This document shows positions 41,626 through 45,380 of a DNA stretch of 45,380 bases, in pieces. Numbering within the stretch: the stretch's first letter is position 1; every line of letters starts with the position of its first letter. The stretch is from an uncultured Prevotellaceae bacterium. GTDB taxonomy: Bacteria > Bacteroidota > Bacteroidia > Bacteroidales > Bacteroidaceae. Below the pieces are notes generated by a model. That model saw only the letters and a program-made list of their open reading frames with translations. It did no database searches and had not been told where the DNA came from. The translations under genes were made by a program, and so were the position numbers. The stretch covers positions 1 through 45,380 of the forward strand of contig CACZBS010000030.1 of assembly GCA_902779455.1 (NCBI GenBank). The letters are read 5' to 3'.

Positions 41626-43971
41626 TCAGTCGGCCAACTCGAAGTCGAGCTGGCGGCGCTCCAGGTCGGCACGGGCCACGCGGATGCGGATGGGGTCGCC
41701 GAGGAGATACTTGCGGTGGGTGCGGCGGCCGACGAGGCAGTAGCGGCGCTCGTCGAACTCATAGTAGTCGCCGTCGAGGTCGTGCATGCCAATGAGCCCC
41801 TCGCAGTGGTTCTCGTCGATCTCGCAGTAGAGGCCGTAGGACTGTATGCCGGAGATGTGGGCGTCGAACTCCTGCCCGATCTTGTCGCCCATGAACTCCA
41901 CCATCTTATACTTGATTGAGTCGCGCTCGGCCTGCTGGGCCGTCTGCTCCATGAGGCTGGAGTGCTCGCACTGCTCCTCGTAGTATTTCTGGTTGGCCGA
42001 GCGGCCACCCTCCTGATAGCGGGTGAGCAGTCGGTGGACCATCGTGTCGGGATAGCGGCGGATGGGCGAGGTGAAGTGGGTGTAGTAGTCGAAGGCCAGG
42101 CCGTAGTGGCCGATGTTGTGGGTCGAGTACTTGGCCTTCATCATGGCCCTGAGGGCGAGCGTCTCGACGAGCTTCTGCTCGCGATGGCCGTCGGCGTCGG
42201 CAATCAGTTTGTTGAGGCTCTTGGAGATGGCGCCGCGCGAGCCCTCCACCTTCAGCTTGTAGCCGAAGGGGGCGACGACGGTGCGCAGCTGCTCGAGCTT
42301 CTGCGGGTCGGGCTGGTCGTGGATGCGGTAGGGCAGCGTCTTGGCCTTCGTGCCCTTCGGCACGCGCCCTATCATCTCGGCGACGGTGCGGTTGGCCAGC
42401 AGCATGAACTCCTCGATGAGCTGGGTGGCGAGGGTCGACTTCTTATAGTAGCAGCGCGTCGGGTGGCCCTTCTCGTCGATGTCGAAATGGAGCTCCTCGC
42501 GGTCGAACTTGACGGCGCCGCTCTTGAAGCGCCGCTCGCGCAGGGCCTGGGCCATGCGGCTCAAGACTCTAAGTGAAGAGTGAAGAGTGAAGAGTGAAGA
42601 ATTTGCTGCCGCCACACTATCGTCAGATGAGACGGCGGCAGCAAATTTTTCACTTTTCACTTTTCCTTTTTCACTTAATTCGCTTTTCACTTTTCCTTCT
42701 TCCTTCAGTATCTCGTCGACCTCCTCGTAGGCGAAGCGGCGGTCGCTGCGGATGACGGTGTGGACGAGGCGCGACGATTTGATATTGGCGTCTTCGTCTA
42801 AAACGAAGACCACACTATAGCAGAGCTTCTCCTCGTCGGGCCGCAGCGAGCAGATGAAGTTGCAGAGGCGCTCGGGCAGCATCGGGACGGTGCGGTCGAC
42901 GAGGTAGACGCTCGTGGCCCGCTGCTGGGCCTCCTTGTCGATGATGGAGCCCTCGGTGACGTAGTGGGAGACGTCGGCGATGTGGACGCCGACCTCGTAG
43001 AGTTGAGAATTGAGAGTTGAGGATTGAGAATTATGATTACCTTTTGCCCGCGTTTTCATCAGCTCGGCTGTCAGCCTGCTGTCATTATTCTCCATTCTCA
43101 ATTCTCCATTCTCAATGACCCTAAACGAAAGAGCATCGTCGAAGTCCTTGGCGTCCTTGGGGTCGATGGTGAAGGTGAGCACGTCGCGGAAGTCCTCGCG
43201 GCCCTCCATGTCGGCGGGCGTGATGTCGGCATTGATCTTGTTGGCAGCCTCCTCCACCTTCTTCGGATACTTATAGGGCAGGCCGTACTTGGCCAGGATG
43301 GCGTGCATCTCGACGTTGTTGTCGCCCTGCTCGCCCAGCACGTCGATGACCTCGCCGACGAGGTTCTTCGACTCGGCCGACGGCCACTGCGTGATGCGCA
43401 CGACGGCCTTCTGGCCGGTCTTGCCGCCCTTCAGCTTCTTCTTCGGGATGAGGATGTCCTGGGCCAGCTGCGAGCCGTCGGCGTTGAGGAAGGCATAGTC
43501 CTTCTCGACCTGCAGGATGCCGACGGCCTGCTCGTGCTTGCGCTCGATGATCTCGGTGACGACGGCCTCGCGCATGTGGTTGGGGCGGCGCGCCATCATG
43601 GCCACGCGGACGCGGTCGCCGCCCATGGCCATCATCGAGTTGCGCTCGGAGACGAAGATGGGCTCGCCACCGCCGTCGGGGATGAATGAGTTCTTGCCGT
43701 TGGCCTTGCGGACGAAGGTGCCCTCCTGCACCTGCGTCTTCAGGTTCAGGCGGTAGGCGCCGTCCTGCGTCTTCACCACATAGTCGTCCCACGTCATCTC
43801 GTCGAGGGCGTCGATGGCGAGCATCTTCAGCGGATGCGTGTTGAGTCGGAGAGCCTTGAATATCTGGCGCAGCGTCATTGCTTCGCCGGGGTTAGCCTGA
43901 AACAGGCCTTGCAGTGCGTTGGCCACGTCGCGCTTCGACGAGCGCCGTTTCATCGTTTTGTCTTTGCTCAT
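41626..43971 (-). CDS. rnr: Ribonuclease R, with two repeat-derived insertions
   Basis: This 781-residue 3'-5' exoribonuclease degrades structured RNA in the cytoplasm. It has an N-terminal winged-helix part (about 10-75), cold-shock domains (about 80-245), the RNB catalytic domain (about 255-590) with DAKDFDDALSF, HIADVSHYV, TVPMLPERLCN, EEFMLLANR and HFTSPIRRYPD, and a C-terminal S1 domain (about 690-775). I recall Bacteroides homologues of about 715 residues. The excess lies in two insertions: about 286-323 (IENGELRMENN...NSQSSTLNSQL) between the catalytic aspartates and HIADVSHYV, and about 423-467 (GKVKSELSEKGKVKSEKF...NSSLFTLHSSL). Both are heptamer-flanked repeat elements kept open in frame. 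Confidence 0.96.
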   Translation of the reverse strand: MSKDKTMKRRSSKRDVANALQGLFQANPGEAMTLRQIFKALRLNTHPLKMLAIDALDEMTWDDYVVKTQDGAYRLNLKTQVQEGTFVRKANGKNSFIPDGGGEPIFVSERNSMMAMGGDRVRVAMMARRPNHMREAVVTEIIERKHEQAVGILQVEKDYAFLNADGSQLAQDILIPKKKLKGGKTGQKAVVRITQWPSAESKNLVGEVIDVLGEQGDNNVEMHAILAKYGLPYKYPKKVEEAANKINADITPADMEGREDFRDVLTFTIDPKDAKDFDDALSFRVIENGELRMENNDSRLTAELMKTRAKGNHNSQSSTLNSQLYEVGVHIADVSHYVTEGSIIDKEAQQRATSVYLVDRTVPMLPERLCNFICSLRPDEEKLCYSVVFVLDEDANIKSSRLVHTVIRSDRRFAYEEVDEILKEEGKVKSELSEKGKVKSEKFAAAVSSDDSVAAANSSLFTLHSSLRVLSRMAQALRERRFKSGAVKFDREELHFDIDEKGHPTRCYYKKSTLATQLIEEFMLLANRTVAEMIGRVPKGTKAKTLPYRIHDQPDPQKLEQLRTVVAPFGYKLKVEGSRGAISKSLNKLIADADGHREQKLVETLALRAMMKAKYSTHNIGHYGLAFDYYTHFTSPIRRYPDTMVHRLLTRYQEGGRSANQKYYEEQCEHSSLMEQTAQQAERDSIKYKMVEFMGDKIGQEFDAHISGIQSYGLYCEIDENHCEGLIGMHDLDGDYYEFDERRYCLVGRRTHRKYLLGDPIRIRVARADLERRQLDFELAD
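42570..42706. repeat. Heptamer-flanked hairpin element in frame inside rnr
   Basis: Four AGTGAAG units, stem AATTTGCTGCCGCC (42600-42613), a 20-nt loop, the opposing stem (42634-42647) and reverse TTTTCAC units make the same element as 16897-17018. The core stem differs by one base from that copy while the loops are unrelated. On the coding strand it reads through as about 45 residues. Confidence 0.92.
43002..43115. repeat. TTGAGAA heptamer element with inverted arms in frame inside rnr
   Basis: TTGAGAA, TTGAGAG, TTGAGGA, TTGAGAA and TTATGATTA face TTATTCT, CCATTCT, CAATTCT, CCATTCT and CAATGACC across about 45 bp. The whole is translated as about 38 residues within the RNB domain. Confidence 0.9.
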
Positions 43972-44002
43972 AGTTATCGTCGGATTTTAGTTGTATATGT
44001 GG

Positions 44003-44010
44003 CAAAGATA
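44003..44010 (-). promoter_or_regulatory. -7 box of rnr
   Basis: TATCTTTG on the minus strand, with TTGG 19 bp upstream as a possible -33 box, lies 32 nt before the rnr start. Confidence 0.7.
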
Positions 44011-44084
44011 GTATTTTTTTCCGAACCGGCCAACTTATTTCTGCTTTTTATTGACAGCAGTGCGACGGTTTAGCTTTTTTTTTG

Positions 44085-44092
44085 TATCTTTG
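44085..44092 (+). promoter_or_regulatory. -7 box of the epimerase gene
   Basis: TATCTTTG followed by CAGC lies 21 nt before the ATG at 44113. It is divergent from the rnr promoter. Confidence 0.7.
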
Positions 44093-44112
44093 CAGCAAAG
44101 TTTTATCTGATT

Positions 44113-45105
44113 ATGCCAAAGATACTGATTACGGGAGCCAGCGGATTCATTGGCTCGTTTATCGTGGAAGAGGCCCTCCGGCGGGGCTGGGAGACATGGG
44201 CTGCCGTGCGCCGCTCGAGCTCGCGCCAGTTCCTGCAGGACGAGCGCATCCACTTCATTGAGCTCAACCTGAGCAACGAGCAGCAGCTCACCGAGCAGCT
44301 GCGCGGCCATGAGTTTGACTACGTCGTGCATGCGGCCGGCGTGACGAAATGTATCGACCAGGCCGACTTCCGGCGCATCAACACCGAGGGGACGCAGCAT
44401 CTCGTCCGAGCCCTCATCGCCCTCGCGATGCCCCTGCGCAGGTTTGTCTTCGTCAGCTCGCTGAGCGTCTTCGGCGCCATCCGCGAGCAGCAGCCCTACG
44501 AGGAGATTCGCGAGACCGACACGCCGCAGCCCAACACCGCCTACGGCCGCTCGAAGCTCGAGGCCGAGCAGTGGCTGGAGGGAGTCAATATCCCTTACGT
44601 CATCCTCCGCCCGACGGGTGTCTATGGTCCCCGCGAGCGCGACTACTTCCTCATGGCCAAGTCGATCAAGCAGCACTCTGACTTCGCCGTGGGCTACAAG
44701 CGGCAGGACATCACCTTCGTCTATGTCGACGACGTCGTACAGGCCGTCTTCCTGGCCTGCGAGAAGGGCCAGACGGGCCGCAAGTATTTCCTCTCTGACG
44801 GACAGGTCTATCAGTCGACGACGTTCAGCGACCTCATCCGCGAGGAGCTGGGCCACCCCTGGTGGATACGCATCACGGCCCCCATCTGGGTGCTGCGCGT
44901 GGTGACCTTCTTCGGCGACCTCATCGGACGCATGACGGGCAAGATCTCGGCCCTGAACAACGACAAGTATCACATCCTGCGCCAACGCAACTGGCGCTGC
45001 GACATCGAGCCGGCCCGCCGCGAGCTGGGCTACGAGCCGCGGGTGCAGCTGGCCGAGGGCGTCCGCCGCACCATCCGCTGGTATAAGGACAACGGGTGGC
45101 TGTGA
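44113..45105 (+). CDS. NAD-dependent epimerase/dehydratase family protein
   Basis: The 330-residue protein is an extended short-chain dehydrogenase with the NAD(P)-binding GASGFIG (residues 8-14), HAAGVTK, SSLSVFG and the catalytic YGRSK (Tyr/Lys, about 143-147), followed by RPTGVYGPRERDY. Relatives act on nucleotide sugars or on steroid/dihydroflavonol-like substrates, and the true substrate cannot be told from this. A hydrophobic stretch at about 255-275 (ITAPIWVLRVVTFFGDLIG) could touch the membrane. It stands alone, with a heptamer tract starting at the first base after its stop. Confidence 0.9.
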   Translation: MPKILITGASGFIGSFIVEEALRRGWETWAAVRRSSSRQFLQDERIHFIELNLSNEQQLTEQLRGHEFDYVVHAAGVTKCIDQADFRRINTEGTQHLVRALIALAMPLRRFVFVSSLSVFGAIREQQPYEEIRETDTPQPNTAYGRSKLEAEQWLEGVNIPYVILRPTGVYGPRERDYFLMAKSIKQHSDFAVGYKRQDITFVYVDDVVQAVFLACEKGQTGRKYFLSDGQVYQSTTFSDLIREELGHPWWIRITAPIWVLRVVTFFGDLIGRMTGKISALNNDKYHILRQRNWRCDIEPARRELGYEPRVQLAEGVRRTIRWYKDNGWL

Positions 45106-45189
45106 GGAGATTGGAGATTGAAGATTGGAGATTGAAAATTGAAGATTGGAGATTGGAGATTGAAGATTGAAGATTGAAGATTGGAGATT
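45106..45189. repeat. GRAGATT heptamer repeat x12 after the epimerase stop
   Basis: Twelve units of GGAGATT or GAAGATT (one GAAAATT) follow the TGA without a single spacer base. It is the longest heptamer tract in the window. Confidence 0.93.
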
Positions 45190-45273
45190 GAATCCGCTTT
45201 AAATAGTAATCACACCGGAAATGACGGAAATAACGAAAATGCCGGAAATGATGGGAGTACGCTGCGCGCAGCC

Positions 45274-45380
45274 GCTCCCCTCCCTTCAAGGGGAGGGGTT
45301 GGGGGTGGGGTCTCTAACTATCTCCGCCTAAAGAATATACAGACCCCACCCCCGGCCCCTCCCCTTGAAGGGAGGGGAGC
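45274..45380. repeat. Inverted pair of GC-rich palindromes at the right edge
   Basis: CTCCCCTCCCTTCAAGGGG then AGGGGTTGGGGGTGGGGTCT is mirrored by AGACCCCACCCCCGGCCCCT then CCCCTTGAAGGGAGGGGAG across about 31 bp. It belongs with the palindromes in pnuC and the C26-M19 gene. The element is cut by the window end. 45190-45273 holds no recognisable gene. Confidence 0.85.

Noticed and set aside
45106-45189. CRISPR or VNTR coding repeat
   Set aside because: The period is 7 bp with no spacers, and it lies after a stop codon outside any frame.
1-45380. Insertion sequence or prophage
   Set aside because: No transposase, integrase or phage structural gene is encoded; the repeats here are short and non-coding.

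Overview
The window looks like chromosome of a GC-rich Prevotella-type member of the Bacteroidales. Three things point there. Start codons lack Shine-Dalgarno sequences, and many genes are preceded by the Bacteroidetes -7 box TAnnTTTG. The gene content is typical: SusC/SusD, STN-type receptor with ECF sigma/FecR, DUF4294, DUF4302, Omp28-like proteins, a type II glutaminyl cyclase, and secreted proteins ending in a YDLQGRRV...KGLYI..GKKVV tail. No tRNA, rRNA, transposase, phage gene or CRISPR array was seen.

Layout. 1-1063: repeats and a sirtuin on the minus strand. 1188-3619: three tandem FKBP prolyl isomerases (no signal peptide, lipoprotein, signal peptide). 3801-7187: Lrp/AsnC regulator, a fused C26 gamma-glutamyl hydrolase/M19 dipeptidase, and an M28-fold glutaminyl cyclase lipoprotein. 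7228-16895: ECF sigma, FecR anti-sigma, STN-containing SusC, SusD, a zinc metallohydrolase lipoprotein and a DUF4302 lipoprotein, which together form a signalling and uptake locus probably for peptides. 17024-18229 (minus): DUF4294 protein and an MNT nucleotidyltransferase with a truncated HEPN partner. 18381-22775 (minus): a 1394-residue secreted protein and a 60-residue peptide. 23234-26614 (minus): TPP riboswitch, TonB-dependent thiamine receptor and PnuC/PnuT transporter. 27069-30046 (minus): small membrane protein and a second outer-membrane receptor. 30177-31682: succinate/acetate CoA-transferase. 32408-33061 (minus): hemolysin III family protein. 33178-39025 (minus): three-gene operon of secreted proteins, two Omp28-like. 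39201-41420: M6 metalloprotease. 41626-43971 (minus): RNase R. 44113-45105: NAD-dependent epimerase.

The most unusual feature is the repeat landscape. At least ten loci carry tandem heptanucleotides of different sequence but the same 7-bp period, usually purine-rich on one strand. They abut start codons in the sus operon, follow stop codons, flank hairpins between genes, and sit in frame inside RNase R and two outer-membrane receptors. One hairpin element with a conserved 14-bp stem core and an unrelated 20-nt loop occurs once between genes and once inside the RNase R reading frame. GC-rich palindromes are likewise in frame inside PnuC and the C26-M19 enzyme. A separate family of five intergenic hairpins is built from the motif GAARCGGTGCTTTT. 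Upstream of both fecR and susC lies GTACCC-N16-GTCT followed by AAGCGAACA, which I propose as the promoter of the local ECF sigma factor.

All functions are inferred from motifs and remembered family knowledge; no database search was run.
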